Counted from the stretch's first letter, positions 8,309 through 18,262 are shown. The stretch: 64,000 nt of DNA from Phytohabitans sp036906915 (GCF_036906915.1 NZ_JBAKHX010000040.1:1-64000), one strand, 5' to 3'. The notes: a model not told the origin generated them from the sequence alone. Numbers and translations: made by a program.

Positions 8309-10219
8309 ATGATGTCGGACAGCTCCGGCCAACCACCAGCTCGCACCACGATCGTCTCTGCGGTCATTCTCGTGGCTCTGCTAGGAGTGGCCACCTGGAT
8401 CGTGGAGCAGGCTGCGGAGCATCCGTGGCGCGCGCTGGCCGCGGCGTTGGTGATCGCCTTCGTGACTGTGGTGCCACGCCGCCAGATGGTCGAGATCATG
8501 AAATGGGTCATCGAAAACTGGAAACGGATTGTTCCGGCCGGGATCCTGCTGACGCTTGTGGCGCTGCTCGCCGTCCTCCCCCTCCGGCCCGGGCCGGTCG
8601 CAGCCGTCGGCTGCGCACACCCGGCGGAGGTACGCGTCCTCACGTCGGTCGACGAGCTGGCGGCGACCAGGACGCTGGTCCGCCGCTACGAGCGGTGGAC
8701 CGCCGATCACAATCAGGACGCGCCGGGGTGCCCCACGGTGCACGCGTTCGTGTACGCGGCCACCACCGCGGCGGCGACGTCCGCGTTGGCGCGGGCCTGG
8801 CGTCCCGATGGGGCGCAGCGGCCCCTGGTCAGCATCGGCCCTCGTCCGGACGTCTGGCTGCCCGATTCCACAGTGGACGTGCGGGAGGTGCGTGCGCTCG
8901 CGCGGCGCGCGCAGCTGCCGGAGCCGATCAGGGCGATCAACTCGATCGGCTCCTCGCCGGTCGTGTTGGTCACCCGCGCCCAAGTGCCGAATCCGGCGCC
9001 GGCGTGGTCACGGCTGGTCCCGGCGCTGCTGCGTGGGTCCGGGCCGGCGCTGCTCGCGCCAGACCCGGAGACGTCCACCGTCGGGCTGCTCGCGGCCGCC
9101 GCATACCTTAGCGGTCCCGACGGGAAGCCCACGTCACTGGCGGAAGCCCGCCAGCGAGTACGGGCGACGGTTGTCGCCGGCCCCGATGCCGGTGCGGGCG
9201 CTGGGGCAGTGCTCTGCCGGTGGGCCGGCGCCCCGCCAGACACCAGCGCGCTAGCGTCGGCGATCGTCAGCGAGCAGGCCTGGCTGCGGTTCATGGGCAT
9301 GAACCCGCCGGGCGCCGAGTGTCCCGGTGGGCCGGTGCCGTCCGGCGGCATCTCGGTCGCACCCGCCGGCACGCCGGTCCTCGACCATCCGCTGGTCGAG
9401 TTCACCTGGAGCACCGCGGCCCAGCAATCAGTGATCGACGGTTTCCGCCGATGGCTGTTCGGCGGCAACGGACGGGATGCGCGGGAAGCCGTCCACCTTC
9501 GAGACGCCCGGCCGGACTGCTCCGCGCTGGAGCTCAATCCCTGCGTGCCGGCCGATCTCGACGTGACGCTGGACCGGTACGTCGAGGCGCAGCGCCCCGG
9601 CCGTGTGCTGCTCGCGCTGGACACCTCCGGGTCGATGGCGAACGTGGCTGGTCCGGCCGGACTGACCCGGTTCGACGTCGCCGCGCGGGCAGTCGTCCAG
9701 GCGTTGGGACAGATGGGCCCGCGGGACGAGTTCGGGCTGTGGACCTTCCCGGGCGCGGGGGGCAAAGGCCAGCGGCAGCTGGCCCGCATCGCGGCGGGGA
9801 GCGAAGGGCATCGGCGACAGATCGGCGAGGCGCTGCACGGCGCGCGCCCGGCGGGTGGCACACCGCTGTACGACACGATCGTCACCGGCATGAGGGCGGT
9901 CGCCGCGCCGGCTCCGGGCGTCGACCGCCGTGCCCTCCTGGTGATGACCGACGGCAAGGACACCGGCAGCGGCACCTCCGCTGAGGTCGCCCGGCGGACC
10001 GTACGCGACATGGCCGGCCGTGCCGGCGCGGTGCTGTTCGTGGTGGCGACCGGCGAGGCCAGCTGCCGGGATCCGCTGGATGCGCCGCCCGGTGGCGCGC
10101 GACTGTCCCTACGAGATCTCGTAGCGGCCGACCTGGGCGGTGAGTGCTTCGACGCCAGGCCGGACCAGCTGACCGCCACCGTCGCCGAACTCTTCAAACG
10201 GCTGTGGAGGGGGGAGTGA
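8309..10219 (+). CDS. Membrane-anchored VWA-domain protein with solute-binding-like region
   Basis: 636 aa. GGAGGTGA lies 6 bases before ATGATG. Two N-terminal membrane segments (residues about 14-55 and 72-95) are followed by an extracytoplasmic region resembling periplasmic binding proteins (about 100-400). A von Willebrand A domain begins at RVLLALDTSGSMA, whose Asp438-Thr-Ser-Gly-Ser forms the MIDAS metal site; LLVMTDGKDTG is a later VWA motif. This substrate-binding plus VWA layout recurs in actinobacteria, with no settled function. Its TGA overlaps the GTG of the next gene, a family 1 solute-binding protein, so the two are translationally coupled and probably work together at the cell surface. 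Confidence 0.8.
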   Translation: MMSDSSGQPPARTTIVSAVILVALLGVATWIVEQAAEHPWRALAAALVIAFVTVVPRRQMVEIMKWVIENWKRIVPAGILLTLVALLAVLPLRPGPVAAVGCAHPAEVRVLTSVDELAATRTLVRRYERWTADHNQDAPGCPTVHAFVYAATTAAATSALARAWRPDGAQRPLVSIGPRPDVWLPDSTVDVREVRALARRAQLPEPIRAINSIGSSPVVLVTRAQVPNPAPAWSRLVPALLRGSGPALLAPDPETSTVGLLAAAAYLSGPDGKPTSLAEARQRVRATVVAGPDAGAGAGAVLCRWAGAPPDTSALASAIVSEQAWLRFMGMNPPGAECPGGPVPSGGISVAPAGTPVLDHPLVEFTWSTAAQQSVIDGFRRWLFGGNGRDAREAVHLRDARPDCSALELNPCVPADLDVTLDRYVEAQRPGRVLLALDTSGSMANVAGPAGLTRFDVAARAVVQALGQMGPRDEFGLWTFPGAGGKGQRQLARIAAGSEGHRRQIGEALHGARPAGGTPLYDTIVTGMRAVAAPAPGVDRRALLVMTDGKDTGSGTSAEVARRTVRDMAGRAGAVLFVVATGEASCRDPLDAPPGGARLSLRDLVAADLGGECFDARPDQLTATVAELFKRLWRGE

Positions 10220-11514
10220 CCGGGATGGCTGTTCCTCGGATCCTGGTGGGGTTCGCGCTCGGCGTGGTGGCCGTGCTTATCGTCGTCAGCCTCCGCGCCC
10301 TCGCCTCCCCGCAAACGCCCCTGGAGCCCGGCGAGATCGTCGTGCTGACCGGTGCGGACGACAGCGTCGGCGGACAGCGGCAGCGGCTGATCGACCAGTG
10401 GAACGACGATCACCCCGATAACCCCGCCCGCCTGGAGAGCCTGTCCAGCGAGGCCGACCGGCAGCACAGCGAGATGGTGGCCCGGGCCCAGTCCGGAGCC
10501 TCCGGCGTCGACGTGTACAACTTGGACGTCACGTGGGTCACCGAGTTCGCCGCCGCGGGCTTCATCCAGCCGCTGGACGGCTCCGTCAACACCGCGGGCT
10601 TCCTGGCCAAACCGCTTGAGACCTGCGGGTACGACGGCAAGCTGTGGGCCCTGCCGTTCAACACCGACGCCGGGCTGCTCTACTACCGCACCGACCTGGT
10701 CCCGGGCGGCGCGCCCCCCGCTCAAATCCCACCGACCGAGGCCGACATGCGGCGACTGGCCACGGGGCGCCAGATGAAGGCCGGGTACGCCGGCCAGCTC
10801 GGCGACTACGAAGGCCTCACGGTGAACGCGCTCGAGCTGATCTGGGCCGCCCAGGGCGACGTGGTCGACCCGGACGGCCGCGTTGTGATCGACTCGCCGG
10901 AGGCACGGGCGGGCCTGGAACGGCTGGCCGGTGCGATGGTGGCCAGTGGAGGGCTGCCACCCGCGGTGCTGCCGGAGTCGCGGACGTACACGGAGAGGGA
11001 CAGCACCGAGGCCTTCCGGTCCGGAGCGGTCGCGCTGATGCGCAACTGGCCGGTGGCGTACGGCCAGCTCATGGACGACCAGGAGCGGGCCGGCGCGGGC
11101 GGGTTCGACATCGCGAAGAACTTCGCAGTGACGCAGCTGCCCGGCCCCAGCGTGCTGGGTGGGCAGAACCTCGCCATCGCGAGGGACACGACGAAGCCAC
11201 GGGCCGCGCGGGCCCTCATCGAGTTCCTCACCAGCGACAGCAGCCAACGGCGCCTGTTCCGGGACGGCGGCCTGCCGGCCACCCGCCACACCACGTACGC
11301 CGACGCTTCGGTCCGCGAGGCCCGCCCGTACGCGGACATCCTGCTGGCGGCGGTGGAGGACGCCCGGCCACGCCCGCGTACGCCGCACTACGCGCTGTTC
11401 ACCGCCGTATTCCAGGAGGTGGTGCGGGAGGCGCTGACGCCAAGCGCCCGTGGACGACTCCCCGCCGACGCGGTGAGCCGCCTGACCGACGCCCTCAACG
11501 GCCGGCTGCGCTGA
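10216..11514 (+). CDS. Extracellular solute-binding protein (family 1), N-terminally anchored
   Basis: 432 aa from GTG at 10216, which overlaps the preceding stop (GTGA) and follows GGAGGGGGGA. An in-frame ATG at 10225 is possible. One N-terminal transmembrane segment (residues about 6-26) lacks a lipobox, so it is probably anchored rather than a lipoprotein. The body is typical of ABC sugar-binding proteins: IVVLTGADDSVGGQRQRLIDQWN, DVYNLDVTWVTEFAAAGFIQPLD, ALPFNTDAGLLYYR. No permease or ATPase gene is adjacent, so it either serves a distant transporter or acts with the VWA protein in sensing or binding (inference). Confidence 0.85.
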   Translation: MTGMAVPRILVGFALGVVAVLIVVSLRALASPQTPLEPGEIVVLTGADDSVGGQRQRLIDQWNDDHPDNPARLESLSSEADRQHSEMVARAQSGASGVDVYNLDVTWVTEFAAAGFIQPLDGSVNTAGFLAKPLETCGYDGKLWALPFNTDAGLLYYRTDLVPGGAPPAQIPPTEADMRRLATGRQMKAGYAGQLGDYEGLTVNALELIWAAQGDVVDPDGRVVIDSPEARAGLERLAGAMVASGGLPPAVLPESRTYTERDSTEAFRSGAVALMRNWPVAYGQLMDDQERAGAGGFDIAKNFAVTQLPGPSVLGGQNLAIARDTTKPRAARALIEFLTSDSSQRRLFRDGGLPATRHTTYADASVREARPYADILLAAVEDARPRPRTPHYALFTAVFQEVVREALTPSARGRLPADAVSRLTDALNGRLR

Positions 11515-11751
11515 GCAGCGACGCCGGCCGTGCAGATCCTTGACAGGACACATTGGACTCAGGTCGGTCGCACGGCGAACGCGACATCCACGTACACACC
11601 GGCATACGCCGTGCGTACCCGTGCGTGCGTATGCGCGGATCCGGCTCTTGCTCGCCGGCCGCGCCAGCGAACCTCACCCCGATCAGTGTGCCGCCGCCAC
11701 GCCTACGGCACCACCTCCGCGTGGTCGGCCTCATCAGAGCACGATCCGCAT

Positions 11752-12770
11752 GTGAACGCCCCGGGTTCTGTGGAGACTTCAGCAGTTGACTCCAACCACG
11801 GCGTCGAGACCACCGCACCAGCAAGCGAACAGGCACCAGCGCACTCCGACACGCAGACCGGCGTGAGTCTGCCCTCAAGGGCCTGGGTCAGCCTCGGCCT
11901 GGCCACCATGATCGCCGCTGCCGCTCTGCTGGTACGGCTCAGACAACGCCGCCGCGCCCACCTGACCACACCCATCCCGATCCGCACCGACCCAGTACCG
12001 ACACCCGTCCCCGCCTCGCTCCGCCCTGCCGATGCAGCTGGAGCCCGCCAGCTGGACCTGCATCCCAAGGACAGCTACCTCACCGGCGTCATGGCCGCGC
12101 CACCGAAGGTGCCAGCACCCATCGCCGTCACCGCCGACGGCGAACAGATCAGCCTGTTCCACCTGCCAGGCCCCGGCGTTGCCCTGCACGGCGACGGCGC
12201 ACAAGCTGCAGCGCGAGCGGTCGTCGTCGCCGCCCTGTCGACCGGGCTGATGCCAGAGCTAGCTGCCAAATGCGGCGTCGTGACCACCATGGACACCCTC
12301 GCGCGGCTACTGCCGCCCGACGTGCGACGGGCGGGACTCGACCCGCACCATGAAGGATTCGCCCCCGACGACCGGTTCGTCATCCTTGCCGACGTTCACG
12401 CCGCCGTCACACACCTGGAAGAGTAGATGATCCACCGACGTCGCCTCCTTCACGACCTGGACGCCAGCACCGTCGCCGACCTGAACGCTCGCACCGACCC
12501 TGCCGAGTACCAGCAGCCGTACATCTTCCTACTGGCGGCAGCCGAAACCGGCCCATACGCGCACCGCATCGTGGCAGTCGCTGAGCATCGCACCGCCCTG
12601 CACATCCACCCTGTGAGCTCATGGCCGTCGACCTCACCGCAGCCCGCGCGGCGCGCGACGCGGCTGCCCCGAGCGCCACCCACAAGCTCGCCGACGACGG
12701 CCAGGTCCTGGACGACCGCACGGTGCTGCGCGTCGCGGGACAGGCACCGGACGACTGCCCGGGCCCATAG
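11752..12770 (+). pseudogene. Broken LysM/BTAD-type large regulator-like protein
   Basis: Residues read as a transmembrane segment (AWVSLGLATMIAAAALLVRLRQRRR), then GPGVALHGDGAQAAARAVVVAALSTG and VTTMDTLARLLP. These resemble the central part of large actinobacterial proteins with LysM and bacterial transcriptional activator domains. A TAG at 12424-12426 interrupts the frame. Reading resumes at once in MIHRRRLLHDLDASTVADLN, then shifts near 12620 into MAVDLTAARAARD and ADDGQVLDDRTVLRVAGQ, ending at 12770. The N-terminal and C-terminal parts are absent, so this is a remnant. Family recognition is from motif similarity only. Confidence 0.5.
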
Positions 12771-13397
12771 ATCGCCGGGATGCACGCTCGTGCCGAGATC
12801 AGTGCACTCGATTATGCGGACGTCTACCGTTCGTGTGCCCTTGAGATTAGGTGGTTGGCGGCGCAGATTCGCTCATTCGCCGCCTTGATTCATCTCGCTC
12901 CTACAGCACCGATGCGCCGGCAGGCTCGGTGAGGAAGTGGCTCGGCAGGTGGCCTTAGAGGCGCCAGCCGGATGCCGATATTGTGAGAGCCGCCCAGCGG
13001 GTGCCGCGACCGCAGCCGGTTGACCTCCACTGCCCTGGCGGAGGTGTTTCCCGCCACGACGTTCGACCGAAGGGTCCCCGAGAGCGCGGAGCGTCGACGG
13101 GCTGGGGCCTACGGCTTCACCGTCGAAACCAGCAACGGCATTGGTGAGAGAAGCGGTAAGCCCGGCGTCGATTTCCAGTGGCTGCGTCGCACAGTGATCG
13201 AGCAGTGGAAGGGCGCCTAATTGCTCCAGTCGTCGCTCGTCGTTTCCCTAGGACGCCATCCTGCCTTGGTCCACGATTCTCGATCTGGGCATAATCCCGG
13301 CATCGGACTCGTGTTGCTCCCGGAACTTCCACCGCACCTCGCGGCTCAGTCCGATCACGGTCCCAGCCTGACGAACGCCTTCGCGATGCGCGCCGGC
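12771..13397. other. Gene-poor relic region
   Basis: No intact gene is supported. Short open stretches at 13020-13220 and around 13250-13410 lack ribosome sites and recognisable motifs. The lower coding bias and the broken genes on both sides suggest degraded sequence rather than a regulatory region. Confidence 0.4.
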
Positions 13398-13458
13398 GGC
13401 CAACCGGCCTGAGCGCCGTTCTAACAGTTGACTCAGGTTCGCTCGGTATGAAGTAGGC
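13398..13458 (+). repeat. 61-bp imperfect direct repeat, copy A
   Basis: Matches 18476-18536 at 53 of 61 positions in the same orientation. It starts at GGCCAACCGGCCT, which in copy B encodes the last codons of an FAD monooxygenase relic, and includes CTCAGGTTCGCTCGGTA. Copy A ends exactly where the histidine kinase fragment begins. Confidence 0.8.
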
Positions 13459-13594
13459 ATCGCCGGGCGACGCGGGTCTCGGCCTCGCCCGCATGGCTGA
13501 CCGTGCCGCGCTCTACGGCGGCACGGTCAGTGCCGGCCCCGCACCGGACGGCGGCTGGGCCGTCCACGCGACCGTGAAAGGCAGCCATTCATGA
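13457..13594 (+). pseudogene. C-terminal remnant of a sensor histidine kinase
   Basis: The frame ending at TGA 13592-13594 reads DAGLGLARMADRAALYGG, then TVSAGPAPDGGWAVHATV. This is the final ATP-binding G box and last strands of a NarL-type histidine kinase. An in-frame TAG at 13454-13456 lies just upstream, and no other kinase sequence exists to the left. The stop overlaps the response regulator start by ATGA, showing that an intact kinase once sat in operon with it. The truncation point coincides with the end of the 61-bp repeat. Confidence 0.75.
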
Positions 13595-14256
13595 TCACTG
13601 TGCTCGTGGTGGACGCCCAGCCGCTGCAGCGCTTCGGGTTACGCATGCTGCTGGAGAGCGCCCCCGACACCGACATCGTCGGCGAGGCCGAGAATGGCGC
13701 CGAGGCCGTTCGGCGGATCACCGACCTGCATCCCGACGTGGTGCTGATGGGCATCCGCATGCCGGGCGTCAACGGGATCGAGGCTACCCGGCGCATCGTC
13801 GCCGCCGGTGGGCGTTCGCGGATCCTGGTGCTGACGACGTTCGACGTGGACCGGTACGCGCTCGCCGCGCTGCGGGCCGGGGCGAGCGGTTTCCTGCTCA
13901 AGGACACCCGCCCGGAGGAGCTGCTGGCCGGCATCCGGGCTGTCGCCGCCGGGGACGCGGTGATCGCACCGGCGCTGACTCGGCGGCTGCTCGACGCGTT
14001 CGCCGACCGGCTCGACGATGACCTCTGCGGGCCCGTGCGGGAGGATTCTCGGCTGGACTCCCTGACCGACCGCGAGCGTGAGATCCTCGTCGCCATCGGC
14101 CACGGCCTGACCAACGGCGAGATCGCGCAACGGTTCACGCTGTCGGAGTCGACGGTGAAGACCCACGTCGGGCGGGTCCTCGCCAAGATCGGTGCGCGGG
14201 ACCGGATCCAGGCCGTCATCCTCGCCTACGACCTGAGACTCACCCGGCCGATTTAG
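13591..14256 (+). CDS. NarL/LuxR-type response regulator lacking the phospho-acceptor Asp
   Basis: 221 aa with a receiver domain (1-120) and a LuxR helix-turn-helix (LTDREREILVAIGHGLTN, then STVKTHVGRVLAKI). At the usual phosphorylation site VVLMDIRMPG the sequence is VVLMGIRMPG, so residue 54 is Gly (codon GGC) instead of Asp. The acidic pair near the N-terminus is also changed (VVDAQ, Ala9 for the second Asp). The Thr and Lys switch residues (VLTTFD, LLKD) remain. The cognate kinase upstream is reduced to its last codons. Either the protein works without phosphorylation or it is early in decay. DNA binding should be intact; targets are unknown. Confidence 0.85.
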   Translation: MITVLVVDAQPLQRFGLRMLLESAPDTDIVGEAENGAEAVRRITDLHPDVVLMGIRMPGVNGIEATRRIVAAGGRSRILVLTTFDVDRYALAALRAGASGFLLKDTRPEELLAGIRAVAAGDAVIAPALTRRLLDAFADRLDDDLCGPVREDSRLDSLTDREREILVAIGHGLTNGEIAQRFTLSESTVKTHVGRVLAKIGARDRIQAVILAYDLRLTRPI

Positions 14257-14491
14257 CGCTTCATCTGGCGCATCCGTGGGGGCGCGACCGTAGTTCCCGG
14301 CCGCACCGCTCTGGGGCGATCCGCTTCGCGTGATCGACCGCTGCGCTGCCGGGTCCGCGTGTAGCCGCCCATGTCACCGCCTGTCCGACCGCCACGACGC
14401 CGCACGGGTGTGAGTTCAGTGCGGACGTGTGTGAGCTCAGAGCTGTTTCGGCTTGTTGACCTTAGTGAGCTCACACACGTTCGACGCTTCG

Positions 14492-15697
14492 TCAGGACTT
14501 GCGGGGGGAGACCGTCATGATGCCAATGCACATCTCGTCGCTGGTGCCGTCGCCCCACACCACGTAGCGCGGCGGCAGCTTGCTCAGCTGCGGCAGCCGT
14601 TTGCGCAGCCCCACGTCGTGCGTACACGTCACCCGCAGCGTGTCCCCCGGACCGATCTCCACCGGCGACGGCAGCTTCACCAGCCGCTGGTTGTCGAAGT
14701 CGAACCGCGGCACGTCCAGCACGACCTTGGCGTTCGGCGTGCCCGGGTTGAGTTCTACCTTCATGGCCCGCCCGAGCAGGTGCATGTGACCGAAACCGGC
14801 GAACAGCGTCATCGGCGCCTCCACCTTGTGGTCGCAGGTCTGGGTGTCACCGGGCTTCGGCGCGCTCTGGCCGCACTCCTCCACCTGACGGTCCGCCATG
14901 TCGCCGACCTCCGGCCCGAACCGCTTCGTCACGTCCGCGATCGAGGCCGCCCGGTCACAGAGCGGACCCGACTCGTCGGCGGCGCAGGGCAGGTCGATCG
15001 GCGCGTCGAGCGACCACGTGACAAGTTCCCGGGTCTGCGGCGTGCCGTCCGTCAGCCGCAGCCGCACCGCCGAGCGGTCCGACCCGCCCGGCTTGCCGTC
15101 GGTCGCGAGCAGGTTGTAGTGCATCTGGAGGACGAGCAGGCTGCCCGGCTCCAGCTTGAAGCCGGCGTCCTGGGTGAGCAGCGCCTCCGTGGCGCCCGGC
15201 GCCCAGGTGTCCACCCACGCCGCGTCCCCCTCTTCCACCTCGGCGCCGTTCACGCCGGTCCCGCCGAAACACTGCCAGCCGAGGCCGGGAGTCTTCGCGT
15301 CCTGCTCGCGCACCGCGGCAGCGCCGCCCGGCGGCACCGCGTACACGATGGCGTGGTGCGCGATGGCGACGTTCTCCGGCATGACCTGGGTCCCGGTCAG
15401 GAACGCCGCCTTGGTCAGACCCGGGTCGATCACCTGGCACCGGTACTCGTCCGTGCCGCCGCCCTCCGGCGGCGCGGGCGTGTACGCCTCGGCCATCCTC
15501 AGGTCGACGAACCGCTCGCCGGCCCGCAGCGGCTGCGGTGGAGCCGACGACCCGCCCGCGTGCGCGCTGTGCGATCCGGCCGCGGCGGGCGCCGCACTGT
15601 TGTCGGCGTCCGACCCGCAGGCGACGACAGCGAACGCCGTCGCCAGCGCCATGGTGGCCACCCCCAACCTCCACAGTGGCCTTCCAGGTTTCCTCAT
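14492..15697 (-). CDS. Copper type II monooxygenase-fold lipoprotein (PHM/DBH-like)
   Basis: 401 aa. The N-terminal stretch LGVATMALATAFAVVACG is a lipoprotein signal with the lipidated Cys in VVAC. Motifs match the two-copper fold of peptidylglycine alpha-hydroxylating and dopamine beta-monooxygenases: IAHHAIVYAV, VLQMHYNLL, FGHMHLLGRAMKVEL, RVTCTHD and, near the C-terminus, a Met in TSDEMCIG. His pairs, the HMH motif and the late Met are the expected Cu ligands. Several Cys suggest disulfides. It would sit on the outer membrane face. Whether it hydroxylates or only binds copper is unknown. It stands alone, convergent with the response regulator. Confidence 0.8.
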   Translation of the reverse strand: MRKPGRPLWRLGVATMALATAFAVVACGSDADNSAAPAAAGSHSAHAGGSSAPPQPLRAGERFVDLRMAEAYTPAPPEGGGTDEYRCQVIDPGLTKAAFLTGTQVMPENVAIAHHAIVYAVPPGGAAAVREQDAKTPGLGWQCFGGTGVNGAEVEEGDAAWVDTWAPGATEALLTQDAGFKLEPGSLLVLQMHYNLLATDGKPGGSDRSAVRLRLTDGTPQTRELVTWSLDAPIDLPCAADESGPLCDRAASIADVTKRFGPEVGDMADRQVEECGQSAPKPGDTQTCDHKVEAPMTLFAGFGHMHLLGRAMKVELNPGTPNAKVVLDVPRFDFDNQRLVKLPSPVEIGPGDTLRVTCTHDVGLRKRLPQLSKLPPRYVVWGDGTSDEMCIGIMTVSPRKS

Positions 15698-15889
15698 AGC
15701 CTGAACGCTAGGCCCGATTCCGTCCTGTTTCGTCGTACTGCGGCATCATCCTCGGCAGGGAGGTGGCACCACGGTACTACTCTGCGGAGCGCCGTTCGAC
15801 ACCCGCACGAGAATCAAGGCCCGTCGCAACTGTGCCGAAGTCACGCCGGCTCAGGTCCGTCGCGGGTTTCGGAACCGTTAAACGACAAG

Positions 15890-16428
15890 CTAAGGCGCCG
15901 AAAGAGCACTTCGCCGGGCTGGAGAAGCCGGCGCACCGATCCGACCGGCGACGGGTCCGGATCAAGCAGCCCGACCTGGAGGCGATCCCGCACCGGCACG
16001 CCACCGGGCTCGGCGTCGAGGTGCGCCGCGAGCAGGAGGCGGTCGGGATCCGGCAGGACGACCACGCGGTCACCGTCGAGGTCCGGACGACCGGCGGCGT
16101 GCGGGAACTCAGCGCGTGGTGGTCGACATGGTGGACCAGGAGAAGCTGCGGCCAGGATTCCACCACAAGCCGCACGGCGTGTACCTGCACGGGCTCGGAA
16201 TGAGTCGGATGTCCACAGTGGAGTTTGGCGGCCGCCGCGGCAGACCGGCCCGCAGACGAGGGCGCTGTGGGAGATGTTTCCGACCTGATGGACCTCGGCG
16301 ACGACCACCGGCTCGTCGGCACCCTGTGCCCGGACATGAAGTAACGCTCGAGCGGCCCGACCCGGACGTCGTCACTGCGGTGACCCGGTCGGTGGACCTG
16401 CCGCGTGAGGGTCGTGGGCTCTGGCTCG
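15890..16428 (+). pseudogene. FAD-dependent aromatic monooxygenase relic, N-terminal part
   Basis: Spread over shifting frames are characteristic pieces of TetX/PheA-type flavin monooxygenases: QPDLEAIPHRHATGLGVEVR, IRQDDHAVTVEVRTTGGVRE, then HHKPHGVYLHGLG and STVEFG, then DLMDLGDDHRLVGTL, then VDLPREGRGLWLDIV. The start with the FAD-binding GxGxxG is missing and at least three frame changes are needed. The frame of the last piece continues exactly into the piece beyond the insertion element at 18289 if the element and one target copy are removed. Confidence 0.65.
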
Positions 16429-16435
16429 ACATTGT

Positions 16436-16454
16436 GATGCTGTTGGCGATCTTG
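16436..16454 (+). repeat. Left terminal inverted repeat of the insertion sequence
   Basis: 19 bases identical to the reverse complement of 18263-18281. Confidence 0.85.
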
Positions 16455-16520
16455 GTTGCTTGATCGGGTTGGGGCGAGTCGCTGCAGGAGTTGGAGGCGC
16501 CTCGGTGCTGGGGTTGCGTG

Positions 16521-18258
16521 ATGTCGATGGGTCGTGGTTCGGGTTCGGTTGTTCCGGTGGAGACGGCTCGGGTGGCGTGGGTGGCGAGCCCGAAGGGCAC
16601 GCCGGCGATGTTGATGCGGGATCGGTTGCGGGATTTGTTCGTTGACGAAGAGTTCACCGACTGGTTTCCCGTGGACGGTCGTCGTGGGGTGTCGCCGGCC
16701 CGGTTGGCGTTGGTGTCGGTGCTGCAGTACGCGGAGAACCTCACTGATCGGCAGGCGGCTCGCGCGGTGGCGTGTGGCATCGACTGGAAGTACGCGTTGG
16801 GAATGGAGCTGACCGAGCCTGGATTCGATCATTCGGTGCTCAGCGAGTTCCGGGACCGTTTGGCTGAGGGTGATCGTGCTGATCGGCTGCTCGCGTTGAT
16901 GGTCGATCGGTTTGCGGAGGCGGGGTTGGCGCGGGCTCGGGGTCGGCAGCGTACGGACTCTACGCATGTGCTTGCGGCGGTTCGCCGGCTCAGCCGGGTG
17001 GAGCTGGTCGCGGAGACGATGCGGGCCGTGTTGGAGGCCCTGGCGAAGCTGGACGAGGTGTGGCTGGCCGGCGTCATAGGGCCGCAGTGGGCTGAGCGTT
17101 ACGGCCGATCGGCGCGGCATGAACGGCAGCCGACTGGTGCGGCCGCGGTGCGGCAGTACGTGGAACAGGTGGGTGTTGACGGCGTTGCCTTGCTGCAGGC
17201 CGTCTATGGCCCGACCACGTCCGTAGGCGGGCCGGGTGTGGCCGCGGTCGAGATGTTGCGTCGCGTCTGGGTCCAGCAGTACTGGTATGACGAGTCCGGG
17301 CAGCTGCGGTGGCGGGAGGCGAAGGTGTCCCGAGCTCGCAAGAGCCGGGAAGCAACGACGCGGCGGCGCACCAGCACCACGGTGGCCGATGACGATGCGG
17401 AGCCTGCTCAAGTGCCGTGGTCCAGTGTCGAGGTTGTGTCACCGCACGATCCGCAGGCCCGGTTCAGTCACAAGCCTGGCAAGGTCGAATGGGTCGGGTA
17501 CAAGGACCATCAGAGGGAGACCTGCGGCGAGCAGCGACCGAACGTCATCGTCCACGTCGCGACAACCCCGGCCCCGGAACAGGATGTCGGCGTCGTCGAA
17601 ACGATCCATGCCGCACTGGTCCGGCAGCGCATGACGCCGGCGGAGCACCTGCTTGACAGTGGCTACGTCACACCCGAATACGGTGCACCGGGCGTCGACC
17701 GCTCACGGGATAACCATTGTCGGGCCGGTCCGCCAGGATCCGCGTGCCGTCGAGCGGCCCGGCTTCGCCAAGGAAGACTTCCACGTCGATTGGCGAGCTG
17801 AGACCGTGACCTGTCCGCAAGGGACCACAAGTCCACAGTGGAAGCCTACGATGGCGGACGGCAAGCCGCGTCTGTCGGTGTTGTTCCGGCGGGCGGACTG
17901 CCGGGCCTGCACGGTCCGGCGGCAATGCACGGGAAACGTTGATGGCAAAGGCCGACACCTACTCCTGCTGCCCGAGCCGCTGCAGGAGATCCAAACCCGG
18001 AACCGGGCGCAGCAGCAGACTCCGGAGTGGAAACAGCGCTACGCCCTGCGCGCCGGATGCGAGGCCACTGTCTCAGAAATCGTCCACGCGCACGGCCTAC
18101 GCCACTGCCGGTACCGCGGGCTCGCGAAGACCCACGTCCAACACGTCCTCACCGCTGCCGGCACCAACATAATCCGACTCGCTCAACACCGGCCCGACCC
18201 GGGTCGACGGCCACGAAGCCGACTGCAAGAACTCTTCCGCACAACGGCTCACGGCTGA
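16521..18258 (+). pseudogene. IS1182-type transposase, frameshifted
   Basis: The first part (from ATG 16521, MSMGRGSGSVVPVETARVAW) contains the N-terminal ALVSVLQYAENLTDRQAARA region, the first catalytic Asp in RQRTDSTHVLAAVR, and SPHDPQARFSHK followed by VEWVGYKDH. It runs in frame to LLDSGYVTPE near 17683. The second part continues in the +1 frame: STAHGITIVGPV, the Cys-rich CRACTVRRQCTG, and the terminal HCRYRGLAKTHVQH. Families of this type use one uninterrupted frame of about 500-550 codons, so a single-base indel near 17670-17690 has probably inactivated it. Confidence 0.8.
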
Positions 18259-18262
18259 CCTT

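Noticed and set aside
8713..11553. A 946-codon minus-strand frame
   Set aside because: It covers the VWA and solute-binding genes antisense, with Ser/Arg/Pro-rich composition and no recognisable domain.
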